Assembly: GCF_002575655.3 (NCBI RefSeq)
Contig: NC_053035.3
Location: 505,454,601-505,518,600 of the forward strand
Direction: 5' to 3'
Source of the DNA: Aegilops tauschii subsp. strangulata
Taxonomy: Eukaryota; Streptophyta; Magnoliopsida; Poales; Poaceae
Length of the DNA stretch: 64,000 nucleotides
The first letter of the stretch is position 1. The number at the start of each line of letters is the position of its first letter. Below are positions 23,231 to 34,752 of this stretch, piece by piece. The position numbers were made by a program, and so were the translations under genes. The notes beneath the pieces were generated by a model, which was not told where the DNA came from, did no database searches, and saw only the letters and a list, made by a program, of their open reading frames with translations.

Positions 23231-26200
23231 ATGCAGCACCGCGGAGACTGGGACGGCTCCAACGTCCACGCGGACCACATCGACTTCCTCCGCAAGACGC
23301 GGTGGCTGCCCGGCAAGGACCAGGTGCGGGTCCATCTTGCGCCGAAGAAGGAGATCTCGCCGGCGCCGGAGGAAGGCGAGCGGGTAATCTTCTGCTCGCA
23401 CTTCCTGCGCGGCCTCGGCCTGCCCGCGAGCGCTTTCTTCCGCTCCTTCCTCGAATTCTACCAGCTCCAGCCGCACCACCTCACTCCAAACACGGTGGTG
23501 CTGCTGGCCGCCTTCATCACTCTGTGCGAGGGCTTCCTCGGCGTCCTTCCCACCCTTGAGCTCTGGGGGGAATTCTTGCAATCCAAGCTGGGCACCCGCG
23601 TGCAGGGCGTGCCGGCTCAGAGCGGCGCCTTCATCGCGATGTGGAGGCCGGCAGCCGACAACCCCTTCCCTGCCATCATGTTGATCCAGTCGGTGAAGCT
23701 CTGGCAGAAATCGTACTTCTACGTGAAGAACGTCACCCCGCAAGGCGACTACGTCAATTTGCCGGCGTACGTAGCCGGCCCGCCGACTGGGACGCGGCCC
23801 TAGTGGTCCTATCGGGCCCGGACGCTGTCGCCGGCTGGAGCCGCCGCCGTCGCCCGACTCCGGGTAATGATCCAGTCGGAGGGCCTGACCGGGTCCGACC
23901 TGCTGGCCGCCTTCGTGGTGCGCCGGGTGCTCCCGCTTCAAGGCCGCCCTTATTTGATCTGTCAAATGAGCGGCCAACTCGATCCGAGTCGGATGTGCAC
24001 CAAGGAGATGCCTCATGACGAGGTGGCTCACATGGTGAATTATCTCGCGAACTGCAAGCTCTCCGCAGAGTGGCAGTTTGGCAAGGAGCCGTACTCCCGT
24101 GCCGATCCCCCACCTATGGTATGCTTTCTTTATCTTCTCTTCTTTAGTTTTGTCACCAAGTTATTCTTGGTCGACTCTGACCAGTCGGCTTGTCTTGGCA
24201 GAGCCCTCTCCTTCGACCTGCGGCCGGGTCGGCGGGGACGGATCGCCAATTTATCCCCGACCGGGCAGAGCATGACTTGGAGGACCCGACTTGGGGGCGG
24301 CTGCTATGGACGACAACACCGAGGCAGGAGGCGGCAAAGCAGGCGGCGAAGCAGGTGGCTCCGGGCTTGGAGCCAGCTTCGATGACTGGCCGGATGACGA
24401 CGAGGCGGAAATCGTCCTGCGCCGCCAGCCGGCGTCCGACCATGGCGCGGGTTCATCCGCCGCGCCGCCTGCTCGAGGCGGCGCGCAGAAGCGCCGGGCC
24501 GTGTCGGGCTTGTTCGGCAGTCGGCCAAAGAAGCCCAAGAGCGGGGCGGCGGCGACCAGGCGGGATGAGGCGGCCGCGAAGGCAGTCCGCTTCCGCAAGG
24601 TGGTGAAGCAGCCGCAAACGGTTTCGGCGTAAGTGTCGATTCTCTTGCATATTCCTTCTTCTTTTCTTGTCGATTTCTGAATCCTTGTCTTGACTTATCA
24701 AACAGGGCTCCGCTCTCTCTTGAGCGGATCGCTGCCGCCTCCGTGGTTGGATCTGCGGGAGGATCCGCAAACACCCGCCGCGTGGACCCCCGTGCCGAGC
24801 TTCAAGCGGCAACGGAGCGGAACACGCGGGAGGCGCGGGAGGAGCGGGAGGCGGAGGAGCTGAGGGCGGCGCTGCCAAGGCGGCGCAGGAGCTGGCGGAG
24901 GAGTCGGCGAAGGCACAAGCCGACGCGGCGGCCAAGGCTCAGGCGGAGGCTGCAGCCACAGCGGCAGCGGCGGGGGCCTTGCCTGTCACCCCCCTGCGCG
25001 TCGCGGCGCCCGAGATCCCGGAGCCCCCGCCGGAGGAAGCCGGTGGCGACCTGCCGGGGATGGAGAGGGAGGAGGACGACGTCGTCGTCCGGGAGAGGGA
25101 GGCGGCACCGCCATCGCCGACTGGGGTGGACCGAGGCAGTCGGCTTGACGCGCCGCCCGTGCAGCCGGCTGGAGGTGAGCCAGCTGCGAAGACGGACCTG
25201 GTGGTCCGTTCGCCATCACGCCAGCGCGCGGGGAAGGCGACTTCGGCGCCGGACCCGCAGAAGGCCGCGGGTTCTAGCTCGTCGACCCAGGATCTGGAGA
25301 CAGCCAGCGCCAACTCGGGGTGGACGCCGGGTGGTGGGACGGCCGTGGTGAACGTGGCGGCGCAAGAAGTCCGGAACCGGCTTCAGTCCCAGGCCGCCGT
25401 GCTGAGGCAGTACAATCAAGAGTTCCTCGCGACACGGGCGGTCATTCGGGTGAGTCTTCCCGCTTTTCTGTTTCTTGATCTTGATTTCTTCCGTGGGGGC
25501 GCGTCAGCGCACCCACTGGGTGTAGTCCCCGAGTTCCGAGTCGGCTGCTGAGCAGGCGGCTTGGAACTTCTTAGTAGACTTTGATTGCTTATCTTGCTCT
25601 TGTTCGTTTCTCTGTCCGACTTGCAAGACTACCATAACCTCCGTGCGGCTGCCTTCAACTCCCAGGCTCGGGAGCTGACTCAGAAGACTACTGATCTAAC
25701 TGAGAGCCGGAGTAAGTGCCTCGTCATTTATCTCACGTGGGGGCGAGTCAGCGCACCCACTGGGTGTAGTCCCCGAGATTCGGGCCGACTGCTGAGCAGT
25801 CGGGTCGGATCTTTCCTGGCGACTTCTTTCTTATTGCTTTTTTCTTCTTTGCCATATCTGCAGAGGCCAATGCCAGCCTGAGGGAGCAGCTGGGCGGGAC
25901 CCAGACCGCCCTTCGCGCCAAAGAAGCCGAGTTCAACGCCTTGGTTCAGGAGCGTGACCGCTTGGTCAAGAGGCTGGCCGACTAGGAGGAGAGCCACAAG
26001 GCGGCCCTGAAGGCGGTGCAGGATAGCGAGGCCGCCCTCCAGGCCGAGTATGAGACCAAGGCGGCGAGCTGGGCTGAGGCAAGGCAGTCGCTGATCAGCG
26101 GCTACGGCCAGATCGAAGACTTGGTTGACGGTAGGCCGCCTTCTTCTTCGTTTCTTGCTTGCCGCTTGCCATTTAGTCCATTCTCTGACTTTGTGTTTTT

Positions 26201-27018
26201 TCTCTTCCTTTCTTTCTTGTGCAGAGTACTTCCCTGGTTACTCTACCGCCGCCAACCAGGTCGTCGAGGCCCACCGCGAGGCACGAAGGCAAACTGGTGT
26301 GGAGATCGCGCCGAATGCTCGTCGGTCGCTTGAGGAGCAGCTTCTGGCGATCCAAGCCCGCGTCCAGCCAGCTCACCGCATGCTCCGCCATCTTCAGCGC
26401 GTTGGGGCGCAAGTGCTGGCCGCCCTCTGGCCCGGCGAGGCGATTCCCCGTACCCCCAGTCGGACTGCCGACTGGATGGAGGTAGCGGTTGGCCGCTTCG
26501 AGGCCTGGAAGGCTTCTGCAGCTCGGTCAGGCGCCAGGCGGGCGCTGGAGTTCGTCAAAGCCTGGTATCCCGAGTTGAGCTTGGGCCAGCTGGCCACCTG
26601 GTGCCAGGAGGCCGACGAGGAGTTGGAGGCGGTACGGCCGGCTACCATCCAGCGCGCTTCGGCAATCGCCGACTACACCGACACCAGTGCCTTTGCTCCT
26701 GAGGTGGATGATAACGACATTGCTCAGCCGGAGGAGTGGTTCGGGCTGAACCCGGCGGATGGTGAGGACTCGGCGGAGGAGATCGACTCCAGCGACGAGG
26801 GCGAAGAGGAGGAGGGAGAGGATGGTGAAGACGCCGTGCCAGACAGTGGAGCAGACGGCCAGCCTCAACTTGATCGTGCCTCCAGCAACGAGGCGCGTGT
26901 GAGCGTGCCATCTGCAGCCGGTGATGATCAAGCCGAGACTCGCCAGCCGGCCACTCCTCCAGCCGGCACTGCCGTCTCCACCGACCAGCCCGGCTCGCCT
27001 GTTGTGCCCTTAGTCTGA
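23231..27018 (+). pseudogene. Antisense multi-exon ORF of the Tat element (Transposase_28-like)
   Basis: The gene lies between the integrase end and the 3' LTR, on the strand opposite gag-pol, and starts at MQHRGDWDGSNVH (23231). The N-terminal 180 residues (GERVIFCSHFLRGLGLP, then FYQLQPHHLTPN) resemble the family called putative gypsy-type transposon or Transposase_28 (PF04195). Likely exons are 23231-24118, 24202-24628, 24706-25449, 25628-25711, 25864-26130 and 26225-27018, all with GT-AG borders. The middle is Ala/Glu/Arg-rich and probably coiled coil. The C-terminus is acidic (EEIDSSDEGEEEEGEDGED) and ends at VVPLV. A frameshift near 23790 and an in-frame TAG at 25984 (Gln in relatives, inferred) break it. 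The function of this family is unknown; it is known from Tat elements. Confidence 0.75.
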
Positions 27019-27739
27019 TCCGCCGCCTTTGCTTTCCTGTTTATTGCTCTTCGAACAATATTTTGTTAAGTTCGCGCAGTTCCACCCACTGGGGGTGTAT
27101 TCAAACTATGTTGACTGCCGGCCTCTTGAAGGCCTTTTGTGTAAATATAATCATGCATGTGTTTGGCTTCCCATTGTTCTTGCTTTTCATCCTTTGGCTG
27201 TTTCCTTTGCCTCCCTCCCTTGGTCGCCGCCTTCCCAGCTGGACAGCTGCTCTATAGTCTGTGGCTGGAGAAGTGCTTGGCCGGTTGGGAGGGCGAGTAC
27301 TCTAGCTTTCTTGGATTGTAGCAAAGTGAATGGGAAGCCGGCCAGCCGGCTGTTCTGTCAGCCGGTAGGCGTGGTGGGAGGCCGGCTTGTGTTATATAGG
27401 TTTGTTAGTCCTTAGCCGTTTTTCGTGTGGGCATCCTTTCCTGCCTTTGGCTCTTACCAGTCGGACAGTCGGTTCTTCGAGCTGCGACTTTCAATAAGAG
27501 AGGGCTCGGGTGCCGGCACACTACTTGTCTGACTGCAGGTGGAACTTTAATATAACTCAAGGCGGCCAGTCCTCGGGCCGACTGGTCGAACCCGATGTCG
27601 GACAGAAAATCAAATGTAATAGTACATTCATAGGTATGACACTCGTCATTCATAGATAAAAGAGGGTAGTCCCTGAGTGCGCCTCGGGGGGCCTGTTGTC
27701 TTATAGTTAATACAAAAGGTAGCGTGATACATACTGCTT
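27019..27739. other. Spacer between convergent Tat ORFs
   Basis: The 0.7 kb between the 3' end of the plus-strand ORF and the end of the minus-strand integrase. No conserved domain is visible. It should hold the ends of both convergent transcripts. A CACCCACTGGGGGTGT phrase (27084) resembles the motif in the introns at 25510 and 25755. Confidence 0.5.
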
Positions 27740-30058
27740 TTAACTGTAAAATCTTCTCAGGAGATTGGCGTTCCATGGTCGTTCCGACTCCTTGCTGGAA
27801 TCATCCCTCTTGCGTGCCTTTGGCTTCTGTGCGTCGATCAGGTAGTAGGAGTCGTTGCCTAGGGCCTTGCTGATGACGAATGGGCCTTCCCAAGGGGCCG
27901 AGAGCTTGTGCTGGCTGGCTGTTCGCTGGATCAGCCGGAGCACAAGATCGCCTTCTTGGAAGGATCTTGGCTTGACCTTCCGGTTGTGGTAACGGCCGAA
28001 ACCCTGCTGGTAGATGGCGGACCGGCTGAGTGCTAACAGCCGGCCCTCTTCGAGCAGGTCGACACCGTCTTCTTGCGCTTCCTTGGCCTCCGCCTCCGTG
28101 TACATGGTGACCCGAGGCGATTCGAACTCGATGTCAGTTAGGATGACAGCCTCGGCACCATATACAAGGAAGAAAGGAGTGAAGCCGATTGACTTGTTCG
28201 GGGTAGTACGCAGACTCCAGAGGACATCCGGCAGCTCATCGAGCCAGCAGCCAGCCGAACGCTCCAGTGGTACGACCAGTCGGGGCTTGATGCCGGAGAG
28301 GATGAGGCCGTTTGCTCGCTCGACCTGGCCGTTTGACTGCGGGTGGGCAATGGACGCCAAGTCCAGTCGGATGCCCTGTGTCGCGTAGAAACGTGCCAGT
28401 GCTCCCTTGGCAAAATTTGTGCCGTTGTCGGTGATGATGTTGTGTTGTATACCATACCGGGTGGTGATATCTGCGATGAATGTCACGGCAGTCGGCCCGT
28501 TCAGCTTCTTTATTGACTTCGCTTCAATCCACTTGGTGAATTTGTCCACGGCGACAAGCAGATGTGTCATGCCGCCACGTGCCATTTTGAATGGGCCCAC
28601 CATGTCCAGCCCCCAGACGGCAAAGGGCCAGGTGAGGGGGATGGTCTTGAGTGCAGAAGCCGGTAGGTGTTGCTTGGAGCTGAAGACTTGGCACCCTTTG
28701 CAGCGTTTGACTAATTCCTTGGCGTCCTCCAAAGCAGTCGGCCAGAAGAAACCATGGCGGAAAGCTTTGGCGACAAGTGATCTTGAGGCCGCGTGGTGGC
28801 CGCATTTGCCTTGGTGGATGTCCTTGAGGATTGCTATGCCCTTCTCTGGCTCGACGCAGCGCTGGAAGACTCCAATGACGCTGCGCTTAACAAGTTCTCT
28901 GTTTATTATTGTGTATGCTCCGGCTCGGCGTTGAACTAGTCTTGCCGAGATCTCATCAGTCGGCAGCTCTCTGTTTACTAGGAAGTTGAGGATGGGCTGG
29001 GCCCATGATGGAGCTGTGACTTCTTCTATTATCAGTACGACTACTATGACCCGGGTGGGTGGGTTGGGTGGTGAAGAGTTGGAGTCGGCCACCGCCTGTT
29101 GTGTCATTGCAGTCCCCGGGCCGACTGCTGCAGTCCCCGGGCCGACTGCTGCAGTCCCCGGGCCGGGTTCTGAAGTCCCCGAGCCGGGTGCGACTACGGC
29201 AGTCCCCGGGCCGCCTGTCAAAGTCCCCGAGCCGCCTGCTGGGTTCCCCAAGTCGGATCCGACTGCATCAGGGGCAGGCGGTACGAAGATGGAGTCTGAT
29301 TCTAGAGACGGCTTGACAGACGGTTTGAGGAAGCGTTGGAGAGAGATGCCGGTTGGTATAGCTTGTCGGGTGGAGCCGATCCGTGCCAGGGCATCTGCTT
29401 GCTCGTTGTCGGCCCGTGGCACGTGGAGGAACTCGCACCCTTCAAAGTATCCACTGATTTGCTGGACGAGGAATCGATAGCTCGCCATGTTTGCGTCCTT
29501 GGCGTCCCAGTCGCCGGATGACTGCTGGACCACCAGATCGGAGTCGCCATAGCACAGGATCCGACGTATGTCGAGTTCTTTGGCTAGCCGGAGCCCGTGT
29601 ATGAGCGCCTCGTACTCGGCCACATTGTTGGAGGCGGCAAAATGAATTTGTAGTGTGTATCTGAGTTTGTCGCCCTTGGGAGAGGTGAGGACGATGCCGG
29701 CTCCCAAGCCGGTGCGCATCTTGGATCCATCGAAGTGCATCCGCCAATGAGTGGAGTCGGGAGCCGGCGGTAGGTACTGGGTCTCGGCCCAGTCGACAAG
29801 GAAGTCGGCCAATGCTTGGGACTTGATGGCGGTGCGGGGCTGGTAGAAGATCGTGTAAGGAGCCAGCGCAATGGCCCACTTGGCCACCCGGCCGGATGCA
29901 TCCCGGCTGCCTATGATCTCGGCAAGCGGGGCAGTGCATACGACCGTGATGGGATGCTCTTGAAAGTAGGGCTTCAACTTCTTGGCGGCAAAGTACACTC
30001 CATAGCACATCTTCTGGTAGTGCGGGTAGTTTTGCTTCGAGGTGGACAGTACTTCGCT
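27740..30058 (-). pseudogene. Tat pol: RNase H and integrase
   Basis: The 756-aa open frame (30010-27740) continues the RT frame after a stop at 30059. It begins with the end of the classical RNase H (KKLKPYFQEHP). An archaeal-type RNase H follows (HFDGSKMRTG, AEYEALIHGL, YGDSDLVVQQ, NEQADALARI), which is typical of Tat elements. A Gly/Pro-rich repeat linker leads to integrase with an HHCC zinc finger (ending CKGCQVF), catalytic Asp in LDMVGPF, Asp in TDNGTNF and Glu in QVERANG, and a C-terminal domain ending LLRRFYS. This segment is itself undamaged but can no longer be translated from gag. Confidence 0.92.
29110..29241 (-). repeat. 21-bp minisatellite coding for a Pro/Gly/Thr linker
   Basis: There are six units of CAGTCCCCGGGCCGACTGCTG or close variants (21 bp each, one of 27 bp) on the plus strand. 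On the coding (minus) strand they give repeats of the type VGPGTAA between the RNase H and the integrase. The first two units are identical, which suggests recent slippage. Confidence 0.92.
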
Positions 30059-31180
30059 CTAATAATATACCGGCCTCTGGACTAACTGAGCCCGGCCTTC
30101 TTCTGGGCGTTGGACCACGATAACTATACTGACCACTCGGCTAGTCGCGGCAATGTAAAGGAGCATGGGCTCTTTCTCAGTCGGCGCTGCCAGGACAGGC
30201 GGTGTGGTCAGCATCTTCTTCAACTCGGGGAAAGCTTGGTCTACTCGGTCGTTCCACTCGAAGTGGGTGGATTTCTTCATGAGTCGGTACAGGGGGAGAG
30301 CCTTCTCTCCTAGCCGGCTGATAAAGTGGTTTAGGGAGGCCAGGCACCCGGTAAACTTCTGAACATCTCGCAGCTTGGCAGGAATCTCCATTCTTTCTAT
30401 GGTCTTGATCTTCACTGGGTTGCACTCGATGCCGTGTTCGGAGACCAAAAAGCCTAGGAGCTGGCCGGCTGGTACTCCGAACACGCATTTCTCAGGGTTG
30501 AGCTTGATCTGAAACCGGCGCAAGTTGGCAAATGTCTCTCTGAGGTCTTCCAGCAGGGTGCCGCGCTTCTCCGTCTTCACCACAATATTGTCTACATAGA
30601 TGTGGGCATTTCTGCCGAGTTGCTTGAGGAGGCATTTCTGCATGCAACGCTGAAAAGTGACACCGGCATTTCTTAAGCCGAATGTCATAGTCAGGTAGCA
30701 GAAAGCTCCGAATGGTGTGATGAAGGCGGTCTTCAGGCGGTCGGCTGGGTCCAACTTGATCTGGTGGTAGCCTGAGTAAGCATCCAAGAAACTCAACAGC
30801 TCGCATCCGGCTGTGGAGTCTATCACTTGATCGATTCGTGGTAAGGCAAATGGATCTTTGGGGCAGGCTTTGTTGAGGCTGGTGTAATCTATACACATAC
30901 GCCATTTGTTGTTTCTCTTCAACACCAGGACCAGGTTGGCAAGCCATTCTGGAAAAAACACCTCCATGATGAAGCCGGCTGCTAGGAGCCGGGCTATCTC
31001 TTCCCCTACGATCCTTCTCTTCTCCTCTGACAGTCGGCGGAGAGGTTGCTTGACTGGTTTTGCGTCCGCTCGGACGTGTAGCTTGTGCTCGGCGAAATCC
31101 TTCGGAACACCCGGCATGTCCTTTGGGGACCATGCAAAGATGTCCCGATTCTCACAGAGGAAGTCGACAAGCTCGCCTTC
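30059..31180 (-). pseudogene. Tat pol: reverse transcriptase with altered active site
   Basis: The Ty3-type RT spans 31117-30059. Visible landmarks are the fingers region (EWLANLVLVLKRNNKWRMC), CIDYTSLNKACPKDPF, FLDAYSGYHQI, PFGAFCYLTMTFGLRNAG and GFLVSEHGIECNP. The active-site box reads YVDNIVV instead of YVDDIVV, so the second catalytic Asp is Asn (GAC to AAC), which should abolish polymerase activity. A TAG stop separates the RT from the protease (31181) and another stop (30059) separates it from RNase H. All three parts share one frame, so each break is a single base change. Confidence 0.92.
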
Positions 31181-31873
31181 CTATTTGCTGTCCAGGTTTG
31201 CACCCATGACAGCAAACCTCTCTGGGTTCTCCGGGTCCAGAGGTATCTTCTTTGTTTCCTTGGCCGGCTGGAAGGAGCCCTGAGCATCATATTCCTTGGG
31301 GTTGGGGGACAGGGCCGGCTGCTTGCAGGCCATGGCCACGACTCGGTCCAGCATCTTCTTCTCTTCAGCAATCACGAGGGACTCGGCCAGCCGGCTGCTG
31401 GCTGCAGCACACTCGGTGGATTTCTTGTAGTCTCCGGCTATGGTGATGATCCCCTTTGAACTCGGCATCTTCATCTTGAGGTAGGCGTAGTGGGGCACAG
31501 CCATGAACTTGGCCAGGGCAGGTCGGCCAAGCAATGTGTGGTAAGGGCTCTCTAGATCCACTACTTCAAACCAGATCACTTCTCGGCGAAAGTGATCCTT
31601 GTCTCCGAAGAGAACATCCATCTTGATCTTGCCGATTGGGGAACAGGACAGGCCGGGTACGATGCCATGGAACATAGTCTGGCTTGGCATGAGTTGCTTC
31701 GTCTTGAGGTTCAACTTCTCCATGGTGTCGCGGTACAGTATGTTGATGTTGCTTCCACCATCAATCAGCACACGGGAGAAACGGGCAGCTCGCCTTTCTG
31801 TCGCGAGGGTGGCGTCCAACACCAATGCATAAGAGCCGGGAGACGGCATCACCTCTGGGTGATCGGTCTGACT
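31181..31873 (-). pseudogene. Tat pol: aspartic protease
   Basis: The frame includes the retropepsin active site in the form LIDGGSNINILY. Plant Tat proteases usually have DGG or DSG here. The second half of the fold shows LLGRPALAKFM. The frame ends at TAG 31181-31183 after NLDSK, where a Gln codon is expected by comparison with related elements (inference). Upstream, a stop near 31874 separates it from the last part of gag. Confidence 0.88.
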
Positions 31874-34140
31874 CTAGCTGATAGGCTTCTCAGACCAATG
31901 CATAAACTCGGGGTTGCTGGAGGCGACCGCGTTGACTTCTTGGTGCTGTCGGCGCCGACTGCGCTTGTCTTCAATTTGGCTTGTGAAGACGACGTAGGCG
32001 GCGTGCTCATCTGGGAACTCATCTTGAATGGCTCCGACTGCTGGTCGAACAGACGGCTGCTGAGGGGCTGGAGGCGGCGGGCCAGGAGGTGGAGGCGGCA
32101 GCAGCCCTTCGCCCTTGGAGATCCGCGTGAGCCAATGGCACTTCAGGGTCATGTGGTTGGACGGCTGTGGAACTTGCAGGGGGCATCAAGGGTTTGCTCG
32201 TAGGAGAAAGTCGGCTGCCAAGCCGGCCTGCCGCCCTTCTTCTTGGGCGTGGGCTGCTCTTCGGGATGTTCGTCTTCGACGGTGGCTACTTGCCGACTGG
32301 TGGAAGGTGGCATAGGGGCCTTGCGCTTGTTGTCGTTCTGGTAAGGGCGTCGGTTGGAGTCACCAGCCGGCGTCTTGGGAGCCGGAGCGAGCACCTTTCC
32401 AGAGGCGTCCACTCGGAGCTCGGCCTTCATCGAGGAGTCGGCCATGGCCTACTTGTCTGCTATGATCAGCAGCTCGTCGAGGGTAGTCGGCTCGTCGCAG
32501 AGGAGTCGGTGCTTGAGGAGGGTGCCCTCTCGGCACCCGGCGGTGAAGTACTCTATGGCTTGAACCTCGTGCACCCCCTCGCAAGAGTTGCGGAGCTCGG
32601 CCCAATGCGTGAGGTAGTCGCGAGTTGATTCGCTGGGCCCTTGGACGCACAAGGAGAGCTGGAGGGGCTTGGGAGGCCGCTTGTATGTGCTGGTGAAGTT
32701 GCGAATGAAGACTTCCGTGAAGTCTAGCCAGCTGTTGACACTGTAGGGCTTGAGGTTGTTCAACCAGGTGCGTGCCGTTCCTTGAAGCATGAGCGGGACG
32801 TACTTCACGGCAACGCGCCTGTTGCCGTTTGCTATGCTGACTGCGGTGGAGTAGTCGATCAACCAGTCTTCCGGCTTCACGGAGCCGTTGTATTTTGGCG
32901 TGTCTCTTGGGAGCGAGAACCCTTTGGGGAAGGGTTCGTCGCGGATGCGGGGGCCAAAGCAAGGTGGGCCGTCATCATCTTCTTCTTCTAGCGCCAGGGA
33001 TCGCGCTAGGCGGTCGTTCCGATGGCGGGCGTCATTCTCGCCGACTCCTTCGTGGTGGCCTAGTCGGTCGCCGAGAGTCGGATGCGTGACAGGCGGCGGG
33101 GTGGGATATCTCTCCCCACGAGGAGGGGGAGGAGGCGGATTGCCTTGTCGTTCCACAGCTCGGGGGCGGCCTTCTGCGTCGCGCTCAATGGTGAGCCGAG
33201 TCCGACTGCGGCTAGCAGCCGGCTCCTTGTCTTTTCTTGCGCGGGCGCCTCTTGCAGTCAGCGTCCGGGATGTCGCGCCGTGCTCTCGGCGTGGGGAAGG
33301 ACTTTTAGCGCGGGCGCCGGCTTCATGCCGCTCTGCGGCCGCATCGATCAGCTGCTGGATGCGTCTAGTCATGTAGGGGAGCTCATCAACCCCCAGCCCG
33401 TTCAGCTCGTCTACGGCCGCCTGAGCGGCACGCAGGTTCTCGAGTGGCATGGCGTAGACTGGGCGGTCTGCTCCCAGCATGCTGGCGATGGCCGCGCCGC
33501 GCTTCTTGACGATGCCGGCACGGCTCGGCCCGCCAGGAGGCGGCATACCGAAGGCGGCGCGGTCGACTTTGCGCTGGTGAGCCTCAGTGAGGCGTCTCAT
33601 TGATGCTATCTTCTGGCCTTCCGCGACGAGGGCGAGGCGGCGTGCCTCCAGTGTCTCGGCGTCGGCGTCGGCCGAGATGGGGACGGACAAGTCGTGCAGC
33701 GCCACTTGTAGGGCGTCGTGGGCGTTCTCGCCCGAGACGGCGCCGTGGCTGATGACCAGCACCTCAGTGACAGCGCTGCTGCCACTGTCGGCTCGAGGGA
33801 GAGGGTCGTCTATGATCACCACGTTGGTGGGGAAGGCGTCAAGCGACGCCGTGTCGGAGTCGACCAGCATCGGGTCGGTGGAGCCGACCAACTCCAAGTC
33901 CACAGCAAGCTCGCTGGAGACGTGAAGCTGGTCGAGGAGGCTGACGAGGCGGCTCTCGGGGCAGTCTGTGCCCGCGTCGGATGCAGGCTCGTCGGAGATG
34001 CGAGCTTCGCCAAGAAGATCGGCGAGGCGGCTCGCCGCGCAGGCGTCGTCGACGCCTTGCAGCGCGTCGGGGCAAGCGCCATCGGGCGTAGCGGGCTGGC
34101 TACGCTCGCGGGGGAGGAAAAGGGTTCCCGTCCAGAACAG
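31874..34140 (-). pseudogene. Tat gag, broken
   Basis: The main open part runs from the primer-binding region to 32449. The N-terminal half is acidic and Asp/Ser-rich, then basic. The conserved retrotransposon gag domain (Retrotrans_gag type) is near 32930-32460: PKYNGSVKPEDWLIDY, VKYVPLMLQGTARTWLNNL, FIRNFTSTYKRPPKPLQL, TRDYLTHWAELRNSC. A stop follows ADK at 32449 and the frame continues to about 32150. There a small deletion shifts the frame in the Cys/His segment (CKFHSRPTT), and it continues to 31874 with a Pro-rich stretch. The exact start codon is not clear because no in-frame ATG follows the primer site closely. Confidence 0.85.
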
Positions 34141-34163
34141 GTCTCCGGACGACGGTGCACCTG

Positions 34164-34183
34164 GCCCCACGGTGGGCGCCAAA
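34164..34183 (-). other. Primer-binding site of the Tat element
   Basis: Directly inside the 5' LTR end (34184) the minus strand reads TTTGGCGCCCACCGTGGGGC. The TGGCGCC core has the form expected for pairing with a tRNA 3' CCA end and is common in Tat elements. I do not assign the tRNA. Confidence 0.8.
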
Positions 34184-34752
34184 TGTCGGGTGGTAGGTGC
34201 GACATATGCCAACGGGTGGCTTATCATTGTGGGAGCCAGTAAGACATCGCCGATGCCTGGAAACGGGATAAGGCGAAGACATGCACGCCGGCGAATCTTA
34301 CCCAGGTTCGGGGCTCTCCGTGGAGATAACACCCCTAGTCCTACTCTGCGGGGTCTCCGCATGATCACTAGATCAATACAAGTAGCTACAAGTGCTCCTT
34401 GAGCTGTTTGGCTAGAGGAGGAAGAGAGGCAAGGCTAGCTCTCCTCTTCTCTCTATGTGGTGTGTAAAACTATCTCCGAGATCAACCCTTTGCATGGGTG
34501 CCCTGGGGGCTTTATATAGGCCTACCCCCCAGGGATACAATGGTAATCCGGCTGGGCGCGGGTGCCAGCCATCAGTGTCTGTGTTCGCCGGCTTCTCCGC
34601 CGACCGTTGGGGCCCGCCGACTGGTGGGTCCCGCCGGCTGCCGGCCTCTTGGCCGATAGGCCGGCCCCACCGCCCGGGGGTCTTGTCGGTGGCTGGTTAC
34701 TGTTGCCTCGCCCCTGATGACGAGGGCTTTGTCGAGGTAAGCATGGCTACAG
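34184..34752 (-). repeat. 5' LTR of the Tat-lineage element, truncated
   Basis: This is nearly identical to the first 570 bases of 21348-22577, from TGTCGGGTGGTAGG to GTAAGCATGGCTACAG. It then switches abruptly to Copia LTR sequence (GGTCCACACACTTAAGG). About 660 bases are missing, including the part that should hold the element's promoter. Confidence 0.92.

Larger units (their letters stand above)
21348..34752 (-). mobile_element. Ty3/Gypsy element of the Tat (Grande/RIRE2-like) lineage
   Basis: The element reads on the minus strand: truncated 5' LTR (34184-34752), primer-binding site, gag, protease, RT, RNase H, integrase, a spacer, an opposite-strand multi-exon ORF (23231-27018), purine tract and 3' LTR (21348-22577). 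The gene order with integrase last, a DGG-type protease, an archaeal-like extra RNase H and an antisense ORF downstream of pol are known hallmarks of the Tat lineage. Stops, a gag frameshift and a changed RT catalytic residue show this copy is dead. Its right end was lost in a deletion that joins it to Copia LTR sequence, so no target duplication can be checked. Confidence 0.9.

Noticed and set aside
24304..24935. Long Pro/Arg/Ala-rich minus-strand frames opposite the Tat antisense ORF
   Set aside because: They are shadows of the GC-rich plus-strand exons, with low-complexity composition and no recognisable motif.
29110..29241. A CRISPR-like array
   Set aside because: The repeats are adjacent without unique spacers, lie in a coding frame and are in a plant retrotransposon. 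It is a minisatellite.
33587..34242. Plus-strand frames opposite the Tat gag
   Set aside because: The composition mirrors the gag codons and no domain is visible. The real coding strand is the minus strand.
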